Below, piece by piece: positions 43,485-54,707 of a stretch of DNA of 64,000 bases; within the stretch, counting starts at the first letter, position 1; each line of letters opens with the position of its first letter. A program made the position numbers and the translations under genes. Source of the DNA: Acholoe squamosa (lineage: Eukaryota > Annelida > Polychaeta > Phyllodocida > Polynoidae); NCBI GenBank assembly GCA_949317995.1, contig OX439044.1, positions 12,929,141-12,993,140 on the forward strand. The letters run 5' to 3'. The notes beneath the pieces are model-generated. The model was not told where the DNA came from, made no database searches, and worked only from the letters and a program-made list of their open reading frames with translations.

Positions 43485-45444
43485 TGAAACTCTTGAGGGC
43501 TACAGAGCATTAAAACAGTGGGGCAGGTTAGGGAAACGGTTAGGGGCATTTTAAAACTTCTTTTCTCATCTTACACTGTGGCTGGACCTATTTGTACATT
43601 GCTCAAATATATGATGTGAAGGTGATTTCTCTCCTCCAACCACCCAACATCCATTTGCCACGTCTCCGTACTACACATGCAGGATTAAATCATTAATAGC
43701 GGGCTTATAAAAAAATTTCTGTGTTCCATGCAAAAGAAATAGCTGATGTTCACATTGGATTTTGTAGATGTTATTGTATATCAGAAATAGCCAAGGCTCA
43801 AAAAGGTCTGTTTTTCAGTAACTTTAACACGGTCAAAAGGTTTTTGTTAGTATGGATACATGGCATGATAGAGTCATACTTTGCTAGTTTTTCATACTTC
43901 CTACGAGAAGGGACCGTTTCCTGCATGGAATCTGAGAAAATGATGCAAAATATGTGTATATATCTTGAATAAGGATTTTGAAGAAATCGTAAAAAGGGGA
44001 AAAATTGACCAAAAAAAAACAAATAACTCTGAGATTGACCCCTTTTAGCTGAGGTCGGTCAGGTGACCGGGAACCTTTTTTGTCTGCCCAAACCGTCTAA
44101 CAGGGTTCTTGTCTACCGCCAAAAGTAGGGGAATATCAGAGGAGCAAGGTCTTGAAAAAGGCAATATTTCAGGTGATTTCATCATTGCATTTTCTAGGTT
44201 TTTCTACAGCATCAACCACCTAAAAACAAATGACAAGCAAGAAAGACATTTTTTCTGCAACCAGCACATTTACGATCAGCATGAAGTGGAGTAGATAACC
44301 CTTCAGAACTAACTGATGAGATTAGATACCAGCCAATATCTACTGCTTTCAATACATACGATCAATTTCCATACGTCCTTACCCCTGGCGCATATTGAAG
44401 AATGGTTTTTATTTGAGACCCTGGCATTTAAACAGGTCACTGCGATAATAAATTGTGTAATGTCTGAGCAAACAGTATCATTCTCTATGTATGTATACAC
44501 AGGTTCCTTCCTTAATCTGACCTCTGTATAATACCATTGGACTTTCGAGGAAAGTTTGGGGGTAGGTACTTAGGCAATGGATACCTTAGCCCTCTTATCT
44601 AATCAGTAAATGTACTGGGATTTAGCCCTGGCACTGTAGGACACTTTCCCTATACCATTAATACACAGGTAGGTTCATAATAGGGATCCAGATGTTTCAT
44701 GTAAAAGGCAACACTGACTAGTCCTGGAAAGAACAGCTTCATGTCTTTCTTTGTACTAGTAGGCTTGCAAGGTGTATTTGTGGTGTGGGGGCAAACAGGT
44801 CCCACACCTGGCCAGGTATAAGAGGACTATATATAGAGGCAATTGAGAAACCCAAAAATATCCCCTGCCCCTGTAGGCCAGTCCATGGCAGACTCACTAC
44901 AAAGTGGTTTCACAGCACTCCAGGCAGAATTCTACTACCCATACCAAACTTATTTCTTTTAGACATATGACAACTGGAATAGACTACTAAATCAGATATG
45001 AAGTAATAATGTGCAGACTTTCTCATAGTCTGGAAATACTTAGATGTTTCTAGCCAAAAGTGCAAATCAAGGTCATCTGAGTAGTAGTGGAATGGCAACA
45101 CCATTTCTATTGCACTGAACTTGGAACAAGAGCAGATATGCAGAGGTACAGTCATTATGAACTTGAAGGCTCTCCTCTCTACTCCTACATAGGGAATTAG
45201 TGGGGAAAGATTGAGGCCAGAATGTCACTTTAATGAATCAAAGTGCCTTGTGTTGGCTGAATGAGTTTGATTCAAATGAATGATACTGCTCTGCCTTTCC
45301 ACTTGGGTAGATATTGCATTTACTGCTTTGGTGATGGGGGGGAGTTGATTAGCTCAAGGATTTGTTGCTTATTGACTTTTTAAAAAAAGAAAAGATTTTG
45401 GATAAATTTCTCAAAAAGAATTTTTAACATGTCACCACTAATTT

Positions 45445-45680
45445 TTCATCAAATCGGGCAGCCCACTTTAGGCCACATCAAAAACCCATGTTAAACTCAC
45501 TTTGAGCCCAAATCGGTGAGCCCAATTTCAAACCGATCTGTGCCCGAATCGGTTAGCCCAGTGTGGCCCAGACCCTTTGCTGAGGACAAAACCCATTGGG
45601 CGCCCACTGTGTTAACCCAGTGTGGCCCACATCAGGAGCCCGCTCTGGCCCAGACTCGGGCCACACCATGTTTCCTACCT
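45445..45680 (+). mobile_element. GGGCCCA/GCCCAAT-rich element, copy 3 (in unit 2)
   Basis: Duplicate of 42455-42690 created by the tandem duplication. Confidence 0.65.
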
Positions 45681-46223
45681 GGGTGGTGGGGTTGAGGGGG
45701 GGGTCTGAATTTTTTCGACTCCTTGACCAGTGGGGTCAAGATAATTTCACCTGTTTTCAGCGGAAAAGCCTACGCGTCACTATAGGTTAAAAAATGATCC
45801 CTCCCTTAGTGACCCTAAAACTGTGTGTCCACAGAATTTGCAAATAACAGAATACCTCCATTGGCAATCACAAAACAACATCCACCATCCATTACCGATG
45901 ATTCCTGGCAATATAAATCTAACATGTTAGATTTTTATCATTGGAAATAGACGATGGATGTGGTTGCCGATAGAAATCTTGTTGTTTGAAAATTCTCTCT
46001 CCCTGTGGTCACACAGCTTTAGGGGTTAAAGGACTAGACTAGACCATCCAGACATTAAGGGCAGGGACATGGCAGACTTCTGAAGCTCTATGTAATGACT
46101 CTTAGATGCTCTCATAGCCGTCAGACCTATTTCTATACACAGTACGCCAAATGGTAACATCAAAGGAATCTACCCTCCCAGAGCTGGCATACAATTTTGT
46201 CCTTCATCATACATCAGTGTTAA

Positions 46224-46476
46224 TCCTTAAAGAACCGCTGATGCAGGAGTGCATCATGCCCACAGGTCGCCATGATGCACCAATGAAGTACTGGCAAGTC
46301 TGCTTGTCAGCGGCACTTCATTGGAGCATCATGCCAACCCTCCAGGATCGTATCGACCTCATAGGGTTGGCATGATGCATGAATGCAGCCCTGGCGAGTT
46401 ACTCAGCAGGGCTGCATTCATGCATCATGACGACCAATGGGCATAATGCATTAATGCCTCAGAGGCCCTGAAAGGG
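46224..46476. mobile_element. TTAA/TGATGCA-family MITE (in unit 2)
   Basis: Duplicate of 43232-43484, one base different at GTCGCCATG. Confidence 0.85.
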
Positions 46477-47692
46477 TGAAACTCTTGAGGGCTACAGAGC
46501 ATTAAAACAGTGGGGCAGGTTAGGGAAATGGTTAGGGGCATTTTAGAACTTCTTTTCTCATCTTACACTGTGGCTGGACCTATTTGTACATTGCTCAAAT
46601 ATATGATGTGAAGGTGATTTCTCTCCTCCAACCACCCAACATCCATTTGCCACGTCTCCGTACTACACATGCAGGATTAAATCATTAATAGCGGGCTTAT
46701 AAAAAAATTTCTGTGTTCCATGCCAAAGAAATAGCTGATGTTCAGATTGGATTTTGTAGATGTTATTGTATATCAGAAATAGCCAAGGCTCAAAAAGGTC
46801 TGTTTTTCAGTAACTTTAACACGGTCAAAAGGTTTTTGTTAGTATGGATACATGGCATGATAGAGTCATACTTTGCTAGTTTTTCATACTTCCTACGAGA
46901 AGGGACTGTTTCCTGCATGGAATCTGAGAAAATGATGCAAAATATGTGTATATATCTTGAATAAGGATTTTGAAGAAATCGTAAAAAGGGGAAAAATTGA
47001 CCAAAAAAAAACAAATAACTCTGAGATTGACCCCTTTTAGCTGAGGTCGGTCAGGTGACCGGGAACCTTTTTTGTCTGCCCAAACCGTCTAACAGGGTTC
47101 TTGTCTACCGCCAAAAGTAGGGGAATATCAGAGGAGCAAGGTCTTGAAAAAGGCAATATTTCAGGTGATTTCATCATTGCATTTTCTAGCTTTTTCTACA
47201 GCATCAACCACCTAAAAACAAATGACAAGCAAGAAAGACATTTTTTCTGCAACCAGCACATTTACGATCAGCATGAAGTGGAGTAGATAACCCTTCAGAA
47301 CTAACTGATGAGATTAGATACCAGCCAATATCTACTGCTTTCAATACATACGATCGATTTCCATACGTCCTTACCCCTGGCGCATATTGAAGAATGGTTT
47401 TTATTTGAGACCCTGGCATTTAAACAGGTCACTGCGATAATAAATTGTGTAATGTCTGAGCAAACAGTATCATTCTCTATGTATGTATACACAGGTTCCT
47501 TCCTTAATCTGACCTCTGTATAATACCATTGGACTTTCGAGGAAAGTTTGGGGGTAGGTACTTAGGCAATGGATACCTTAGCCCTCTTATCTAATCAGTA
47601 AATGTACTGGGATTTAGCCCTGGCACTGTATCAAGCAGTAGATAAGCTTTACAATGACAGGGGTGGACCAGGGGCTAAGCAATGGTATTACT

Positions 47693-47707
47693 GGGTTAGG
47701 GTTAGGG
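47693..47707 (+). repeat. Short TTAGGG run
   Basis: GGGTTAGGGTTAGGG lies inside block D0; the matching place in D1 reads GGGTTCAGGGTCAGGG, so it is probably a local slippage product. Confidence 0.5.
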
Positions 47708-47766
47708 TCATGGTCAGGTGAGTGTAGAGCTATCTGAAGTAGGTGCAAAGTACTAAGTGTTTTTAA

Positions 47767-48317
47767 GGTGGCTGGCGGGGATTGTCAGTTCACCATTTGG
47801 ACACCAGGGGTCTCCTATGCTCTATTGAAATTATGAGAACGAAATATTCAAAATTCTGAATGGGTTGAACAGGCATTTGAACTCCAGACCTCTTGTGTAC
47901 AAGGCAGAGATGTAACACATGCGCCACAGAGTCAGTTGGGGGAGAGAATTTGGAATGTACCATATAATCTAGATGTACTTATTCTAGCCATTTCCCTTAA
48001 GGAAGATTTTCAATCATCCAAAACATTTGAAATATGGCTGGGACCATATGTCAGGACTACACCCACTGCAAAGATATGTGTATAATCTAAGTGCCGAGGA
48101 AGTTATAAGAAAATCTAATTACTTTTGGATATGACTCTGTGGATTTATGTTGCATATTGCTGTATAATCCTATATAATAATAAAAGTTATGTATCTCAGA
48201 AATATGCCTGGGACCCCCATATTTTTATTGCATATATGAATCGTACATATCATTTTGGGATTCTGGTGATAATCTGGTGAAAATCTAATTACTTTGATTC
48301 TATCCCCGCCAGCCACC
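47767..48317 (-). mobile_element. TTAA-flanked element carrying a tRNA-like module, copy 2
   Basis: TTAA at 47763-47766 and 48318-48321. Perfect 15-bp inverted ends GGTGGCTGGCGGGGA / TCCCCGCCAGCCACC. In minus orientation it shares GGGGTCCCAGGCATA, ATATAGGATTATA and GGCACTTAGATTATA + CATATCTTTGCAG with 23147-23795. It contains a tRNA-like segment (47868-47937) at the matching side of the element. No transposase frame. Confidence 0.85.
47868..47937 (-). ncRNA. tRNA-like sequence inside the TTAA element
   Basis: On the minus strand TGTGGCGCATGTGTTACATC resembles an A box and GGAGTTCAAATGCC a B box, about 40 bases apart as in tRNA. The acceptor stem does not pair, and no anticodon can be assigned safely. 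Best read as a tRNA-derived Pol III promoter remnant. Confidence 0.55.
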
Positions 48318-48762
48318 TTAAGTAAGCAGGTACTGAGATTGGTCTCCTAGGCCCAGCAGTCCACCGCTGCACATTTCCTTCTGTGAGAGAGATACTTCAA
48401 AATTGCCTATCTGCACAACATTGGAGGTATTATCTACACTTTGTTTTTCAGAAGTTTTTGTGTTTAACAACTCCATCAGAGCACTGTGTGTTGTAACAGA
48501 AATATCACAGCGCATTAAAATAGCTTCCCTATTGACTGAAATGATATTCATATAAATTGTACCTAGTCGTGCCGGGCCTATTAATTGGTGCCCATCTTGA
48601 ATACGTGTCAGAGGGCACAGTAGTTTTAAAGTTGAAGATTACTCTATAAACTGTGCTTGTATGAACGACAGTCTTGTATAAGCACCACAGATGAAGTAGT
48701 ATTGAAGACTATAAGTACTGGAGTGCTTAGATTTACCAATATGGTACATTCATTCTCTGCCA

Positions 48763-48994
48763 CACTGTAAAAAGTAACTGTTGAATCTACCAGGGATCCT
48801 TGTAAAACCTAACAGTTAACAACCTTAATTATATAGCAGGGCGCCAGTGTAGCTTTTGCAAGAAGCCCCAGTTGTCAGTATGGTGGTACAATGAATCTAT
48901 GAAAATAACATCTCTGTGAAAATAATGATGATTCGCTGGCAACTTTGGGACGAGAAATCCATCGTTACTTTGACAACATTTTCTTTTACAGTGC
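48763..48994 (+). mobile_element. CACTGTAAAA-family MITE, copy 6
   Basis: CACTGTAAAAAGTAACTGTT start, TTCTTTTACAGTGC end, CA on both sides. It contains CTACCAGGGATCCTTGTAAA, TTTGCAAGAAGCCCCAGTTG and TCGCTGGCAACTTTGGGACG. Confidence 0.9.
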
Positions 48995-49150
48995 ATTATG
49001 AATGCTATCTGCAGCTAACTCGTAGAGATGACCCACTTGGAGACATCTAGTACCTCATCCAGCAGAAGATGGATAACCCTGCAGGACGACTTTATTCCCT
49101 GACCTTCACTGCCTTTTCATTGACCTCAACAGACCCCTACCAGACTCATC

Positions 49151-49291
49151 CTAAAGCACTGGTTCCACAGACTTAAATCGGTCGGATTAGCATTGATCCG
49201 ACCGATTTTTTTCTATACTTTTGATATATTATAAATTGTCGGATTAGGGCTTTCCCGACCGATTCTACGCCTGTGGAACCAGCGCTTTAGG
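49151..49291. mobile_element. Foldback element CTAAAGC-CTGGTTCCACAG
   Basis: CTAAAGCACTGGTTCCACAG and CTGTGGAACCAGCGCTTTAG are inverted ends. Inside, ATCGGTCGGATTAGCATTGA and GATCCGACCGAT form a second hairpin, and TATATTATAAATTGTCGGAT links it to the 25178-25345 element. Confidence 0.75.
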
Positions 49292-49613
49292 GGCATCCTT
49301 AGTGCAACCTTTATACCTCTCTAGGTAGATATTGAATTTGGATGTTTCTTCATCAGTTTACTCTCAGAGGTCCTTTGGTCTGAGATGCCCTTGATCCAGA
49401 CAACAGCATACTACCGTAAAGTCTCTTGTATATCCTGCGGCTTATATAAGATGCAAAAGCTGATTGCAGCTACTATGACTTTTTTCAAAGTCAGGGTACG
49501 GTTTATAATACGAGGGTGCTGCCTATACAAGGGATTTTTCAATATACTACTTAGATAATCCCAATACTGGTATTCCCCGAGCTGTGTACCTCTACAAGAC
49601 TGGTATCACACTA

Positions 49614-50254
49614 CACTGCAAAAATGGTGTTTAGATCCTTAACACAATTCTAAACATATTTTGTCCCGTTTTCTAATTGCTTTAAATTCCTAAACATGTT
49701 TAGCCAATTTGTTGTCTAATTTATCTTGTGGAGGACATCAGGTATTTAGAAGTCTCCAAGGATGTCAGCCACAGGTTTATACATTCATGTATACACCCGT
49801 GGGAATATACTTGAGAAAGTACAACGGTTTGGCAGGAAGGACATTGCTTTGGTATTTACAAGATAACATAAAATAGGTGTCAGTCAGGAAACCTACTGAT
49901 TATCTTATGTCAATGATGGTGGTGTAAGGTGAATTCAGTCATTTCTCTATTGCTATATCTATTCTCTTGATATTCTATGAAATGAAACCAAGATCAATAT
50001 GGGATTTGGGGACATTTGTCACAACAATTGATTGTGGTTGTGTGCTTATAGTCCATTCACATGTAGTGCTGCTACCTAGAGTGTATCTGACATACTTTTC
50101 AATGAATTTAAAATCTAAACATTTAAACATGTTTAGCAAAAATGTGTACATGTATTTAGAATAAAAGTGTTTATTTATAACTGACCTATGTGTTTAGGTT
50201 TAAGACATGTTTAGACCTAAACATGTTTAAAATCTAAACACCATTTTTGCAGTG
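49614..50254. mobile_element. 641-bp element with perfect 23-bp TIRs, CACTGCAAAAATGG
   Basis: The ends CACTGCAAAAATGGTGTTTA and TAAACACCATTTTTGCAGTG are exact inverted repeats (23 bp in full) with TA on each side. Sub-terminal regions repeat the word CTAAACATGTTTAG on both sides. The core carries no long frame. CACTG ends with a two-base target recall the CACTA/Mirage/Chapaev group; that assignment is inference. The ends resemble, but are distinct from, the CACTGTAAAA MITEs. Confidence 0.9.
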
Positions 50255-50776
50255 TATCAGTTGTATAGTATGACTGACAGATTTTATGTTTTTACTATAA
50301 AAACTGCAGGACTTTTGTTCAATCAAGCACCCCTCTCCTTTTTTGGCCCTGAGTGCACCCCTCTGTGTCAAATCACGCAAATAATGAGAGAACCACAACT
50401 TTCTTTGTACTGTTTACCACAGCTCTCCCATCTGAGAGAGTGTTTGGTGGTGTTTTGACCTTCAATGCAAATCAATGAAAAGATATACCATAGATAAATG
50501 GATGAAAAAGGTGGATGGGGGTGTGCTCATTGCAAATATTATTTTTTTTTAGGTTTTAAGCATTTCTGAAGTACTTTTCCATATCGGTGTATTTGCCAAA
50601 AGGAATATGGTCAACATCTATTCACCATTAGAGACGTTAAGATCACTACGTGTATGGCAACGTGCACGCCTAGAATGGTAAGAAATGGTAGGCTAGACAT
50701 TGCCGTACATGTTACAAGTAGGCAAATCTTAACCTCTCTATTATTTAACTCCATTTCTTCCTTTTTCACTTTGAAG

Positions 50777-50832
50777 GTGGCTGTAGGATCACCATCATCC
50801 TATGTCATCAAATTGTAAATTTTGATATCCCA
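50777..50832 (+). CDS. Weak candidate exon, 56 nt
   Basis: A strong pyrimidine tract and acceptor (CATTTCTTCCTTTTTCACTTTGAAG) and a donor GTAAGTT bound a segment open in only one frame (GCRITIILCHQIVNFDIP). No family is recognised, and no counterpart is visible in the matching parts of D1 and D2. Confidence 0.18.
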
Positions 50833-51030
50833 GTAAGTTATTTTAGTGCGTACCTAGTGTGCACTTATTAGGGTTCCGTTCTCATAGTACAGAAATGAGC
50901 CTCCTGAAAACGAGGACGTGTGCCCTTGGGAAAGCACTGGGGTGCTTGACAGAGCAGACCGTCAGCAACAGCGTTTGACCATTAGGTTAATCCCACTTGA
51001 ACATCTTGTGGGAAACACAGTTTGGAAGGC

Positions 51031-51755
51031 ATTTCTCAAGATGGTACGACTAGACCCATTAAATCATAGTGGGATCTCTCATTCTAATGCCATTACAGCT
51101 CTGCATCTAGGGGTGCACTAATGATTGGACTGGTCTTTTCATATCCTATACGATTTCTATGTATAAGTGCCAATTGTGGTGGTTCATTGCCTATGCTCAT
51201 CCACTCTGATTTTGAGGGTTGCAAATCATGGTGGCTGTTTTCAGTCACAGCATGTTAAAAATTGCCTTCCTTTTCCGTGAGCTCTAAGGGCCTTTCCACA
51301 GACAGAATGGTTGTCCAGAGAAAGATATTTGGTATGTTATTCAAATTAAAGTATCCATATGTTAAATCTTCAAGGTTGGTTTGAAATACAGATCAATCAG
51401 GGCAATCAGATTTCAATTACAAAGACAAAAATACCTTTGTAACTATTATTTTATCATTCTAGCCTAGTGTTTATTTCAAGGTCTCTTTAATAGTATCAGT
51501 CATATAAAGGCAAATACTATGGTGCCTTATACATGTGTAAGGGACTTCGAAAGGTGATAAGGCTCATATGTGGCATATTATGTGCTTCCAGAATTGGGGA
51601 AAACTATTGACACATCTATGTAGTGCAGCTTTCAAGTAGAAATCCTGCACTGGATAAGCAAATGTCAATGACTATGGGATATTTTATTGTATTCCCCAAG
51701 GTGGGAGTGGTGATTCCCAGTTTGCTTATTTATGTCATGACCTACGGGACTAAGC
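51031..51755. other. No gene or clear repeat seen
   Basis: AT-rich sequence between blocks D0 and D1; short frames only. Confidence 0.45.
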
Positions 51756-51923
51756 AACAAGGTAGTGCCTGCTGGTTATGTTACCCCAAGCACCCCCAAT
51801 TCCTGATTAGATAGGCTAACAACTCATTAGGACTATTGGATTTCCATAATAAGGCATCAGAGAAGCCTGAAGGGCACGGAGAGCTCTGCTGGAGCCTTAT
51901 TAGAGTCATGGGGACAGTATGCA

Positions 51924-52152
51924 CACTGTAAAAACTAACTATTAAATCTACCAGGGATCCTCGTCAAACTGAAAGGTGAACCACTGTAATTGTATGGCAG
52001 GAAACAAGTGTAGTCTTTGCAAGAGGCCCAAGCTGGCAGTACAGTGGTACCGGTACACAGTTGTACAAGGAATCTCTGTGAAGATAACAACAGATCTCTG
52101 GCAACTTTGGGACAAGGTTTTCTTTGTTATTCTGATGACATTTTTACAGTGC
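51924..52152 (+). mobile_element. CACTGTAAAA-family MITE, copy 7
   Basis: CACTGTAAAAACTAACTATT start and TTTTTACAGTGC end. It contains CTACCAGGGATCCTCGTCAA, GGCAGTACAGTGGTACCGGT and GGATCTCTGG-like words. CA stands on both sides. Confidence 0.9.
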
Positions 52153-52969
52153 ATGTTAGACACAGAGTCCCTCTGAGTGCCATTACAGCTCATGCCATCA
52201 TCTATGCTGTAAAATAAATGCTTCCAAAATAATGACAGTTGTTTGGCATGTCCGGGACATACATTTTGCTATTCTTTCACAGAGATTGCTTATAAAACTG
52301 TGCTGTACATTACTGATTTTGGGGGCTTTATTGTAGAAATCACACTGCTTCAATGCATCACAAATATGGCCTGGTAGATTCAAAAGCCATGATGCTCACA
52401 TGAAGTGCTGGCGAGCAGTGTCACTCTGCAATCCAGTAAGCCCAAAAGGCTTACTTTGCTCAAGACACTCTACTCTAGTGATACATTCAATTTATCTATC
52501 ATATAATTCCTTATACACATTGTACAGTATTGCATAAGTAAGGGAAATGATAAGAGTAAGTGATAGGCAGCGGGAGCTACATTGTACTCCCCTCAAGCCA
52601 ATCAGTGAATGTATTGGGATTTGGCCCTAGTAGGGCTGCAGGCAGTAAACAGGCTTACAATGGCAGGGATAGACTAGAGCTAAGCATAAAGCACTAAAAA
52701 CCTGGCGCATGGGTTCAGGGTCAGGGAGATGGAGGGGTAGGTGCAAATTACTATGTGTAGGATGACAAGGGTATTTCACAAGATTCAACAAGAGCAGCCC
52801 TTAAAACCATGTCATAGAGCCACTACAATCCCGGTGGTACTTAAATTTGTAGGGTGTGAAGAAATAGTAGACCTTGTATGATTTCTTTTATAAACAGCTA
52901 TACCTAACCTGCTCAGATTAATCACGTAAGGTGTTACTATAAAGAGCAACCGGTACATAACCTAACCTG

Positions 52970-53110
52970 TCTCTATTCTTCCTTTCTTTCAGGAATTATG
53001 GGAGCTTCTGGTCAAATCCTCCCAAAATAACTGAACTACTGACTGGTCCAATACCTTGCAATATAACCTAAAATCCTAGAATCAATACCAGTCAGAATAT
53101 GAAAAAAAAA
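52970..53110 (+). other. Strong splice-acceptor-like site with short open frame
   Basis: CTGTCTCTATTCTTCC-TTTCTTTCAG at 52966-52991 is the best-looking acceptor on the plus strand. The next frame runs 24 codons (NYGSFWSNPPKITELL...) to a stop, and an A-rich stretch follows at 53101-53123. There is no AATAAA signal and no conserved match in D2, so a terminal exon is only a possibility. Confidence 0.2.
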
Positions 53111-53279
53111 CAACAACAAAAACCAGTAATTAATGATTGTGAGTTGATGTAGAACAACCTCCAGCAGACAGAAAGTGACTCTGTTACCCACTTGGTGACC
53201 TCCATGTGCCCTGGTCAGGCGGAGATGGATCACACGTCGCACCTCTCCACCTATCACTACACTGTTAGTAGTAGCCAGG

Positions 53280-53650
53280 GTTATTTTACAGCAAAAACCC
53301 TTGGCAACTTTGGTTTCCAATACATTTTGCTGTAAATCTACAGGAGGTGAGTTCTACAATGCAATTGATCCACAGTAATCATACTGCAAGATTATTCAGA
53401 TCTATAGGAACATATGTTGTAAATTAACAGGAAAATATGTTGTAGAATTACAAAAATATGTCTTGTAAAACAGTGATATTTTCTGTAAAGGAACAGCAGG
53501 TTTTGCTGTAAATTAACAGCAGAAAATACTGTAAATTTACAGAAACTCTTGCTGGCAACTGAGGTTCCAGCAACTATTGCTGTAAATTTACAGAAACTAT
53601 GAGTGTAGAATTACAGCTAGTGGTGCTGTTAATCTACAAAAACTGTATTG
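53280..53650. repeat. Array of CTGTAAATTTACAG-like palindromes
   Basis: About ten variants of GCTGTAAATTTACAG or its half (TGCTGTAAATCTACAGG, TGTTGTAAATTAACAGG, TACTGTAAATTTACAGAAAC) are spaced 20-40 bp apart. A GGCAACT(TT)GG(TTCC) phrase appears twice. Self-complementary words dominate; no coding. Confidence 0.75.
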
Positions 53651-53955
53651 TATAATATGTATAGGCACTGCTATATATACTCTACCAGTGAGGTGAGTCC
53701 ATGACATAGTCCCCATAATATCTTTTATGTGTGCAATCTGTGCAGGAAATGATACTATAAACCATGCATACCTGATGAAGACAAGAAAGTCTCCAATCCC
53801 AGTGAAGTGCCATCACTGAGAGCGAGAGAAGTAGACAACCGTCTCTCCTAAACCATTTCATGCTCGGTCAGTTTAAACACTGGACTAACCGAAAGGCAGG
53901 TAGGCCTATGTTAGCTTTAGGTTCAGAGTCCAGGCACTAGTATATGAATGTAATA

Positions 53956-54060
53956 TATAATGGTTAGACTTGAACTCGTTGGCTTCAGGGGGTGATAAAA
54001 GCATGAGCCGGAGGTGAATGCTTTTATCAAAAGCCAACGAGTTCAAGTCTAACCATTACA
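53956..54060. repeat. Large hairpin AATGGTTAGACTTGAACTCG
   Basis: AATGGTTAGACTTGAACTCG-TTGGCTT and its exact reverse complement AAGCCAACGAGTTCAAGTCTAACCATT close a stem of 27 bp. The loop contains a second stem GATAAAAGCAT/ATGCTTTTATC. A reduced relative (GGCAAAAGCCAATGACCAAC near 57440) exists. Confidence 0.85.
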
Positions 54061-54069
54061 TATTGCGTT

Positions 54070-54700
54070 TATAACATGGTTTCCACCATCAATTCTAAGT
54101 ATTTACCTTTAAAATTGATAGAATCCATTGTTTTCTATTGCGAGTCGACGAGACAGCCCTCCACCATCTTGGTTTCATGTTAACATATGGTTAAGCTGGT
54201 GACCTGGTGCAACTCCCATTCTCGTAGGCCTACTACCGCGAATACCTTGAGACAGAGCTGTCACAGTCTATAGCCTAATCCTTTCTTTATACGTCAGATG
54301 GTGGCACCTGTAGTGTTGACAGAATGGCGAAGACGCACGGCCAGTCGCTCGCTTTGAAAGTTTATTATTTTTTTATATTAAATACAGCCATAATATCAAG
54401 GAATCTATTCGACAGGGAGGTAGAATAAGGTTTCAACTATGTTATGTCCAAAGCATGTTGTCACATTTCGTACATAAGCTTCAAAAATGGAGGATTTACT
54501 TTCATGTCAACTCATTGTCAAGGTATGTTCGGTCCGCTGTCAATTTGGATTCTTGTATCCCGAAATATCAGAACTCATATTATCCACTTTAGGAACTCAA
54601 ATCAGTGCCTACACTCGATAATCATGTTAAAACTACTATTTAGACACAGGTGTGGTGTCTTTGGTGTATATCACTGGTTGTTCCTAGTTACTTCTCAGAT
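54070..54700. other. No gene seen
   Basis: Single-copy sequence. The 88-codon frame at 54444-54710 has no recognisable motif, and its end runs into the start of the next transposon. Confidence 0.45.
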
Positions 54701-54707
54701 AACTCTA

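Larger units (their letters stand above)
41646..44638. repeat. Recent tandem duplication, unit 1 (2,993 bp)
   Basis: Near-identical to 44639-47630, with roughly 15 single-base differences and a few homopolymer length changes seen by eye. CTGTA precedes unit 1 (41641-41645), ends unit 1 (44634-44638) and ends unit 2 (47626-47630), so the junctions share five bases. The unit holds a GCCCAAT-rich element, one TGATGCA MITE and AT-rich DNA. Small frames (61-83 codons) are equal in both units only because the copies are young. Confidence 0.95.
44639..47630. repeat. Recent tandem duplication, unit 2
   Basis: Second unit, followed directly by TCAAGCAGTAG. Differences from unit 1 include an AAATGAATGATACTGC change (45277-45292), a shorter G-run near 45337, GTCGCCATG at 46266-46274 and GATCGATTTCC at 47351-47361. 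The right edge lies within a phrase (AATCAGTAAATGTACTGGGA) that recurs at 52606 and 61627. Confidence 0.95.
47590..51030. repeat. Old tandem series, block D0
   Basis: 47598-47760 (AATCAGTAAATGTACTGGGA ... GTAGGTGCAAAGTACTAAGTG) matches 52606-52760 and 61627-61800. 50885-51015 (ATAGTACAGAAATGAGCCT ... GCGTTTGACCATTAGGTTAATCCC) matches 56885-57000 and 62975-63090. Order and orientation are kept, so these are three remnants of one repeated block. Several mobile elements have entered D0 since. Confidence 0.65.

Noticed and set aside
43721-46964. 83-codon frame kept in both 3-kb units as evidence of selection
   Set aside because: The units are nearly identical because the duplication is recent, so conservation of any frame is expected.
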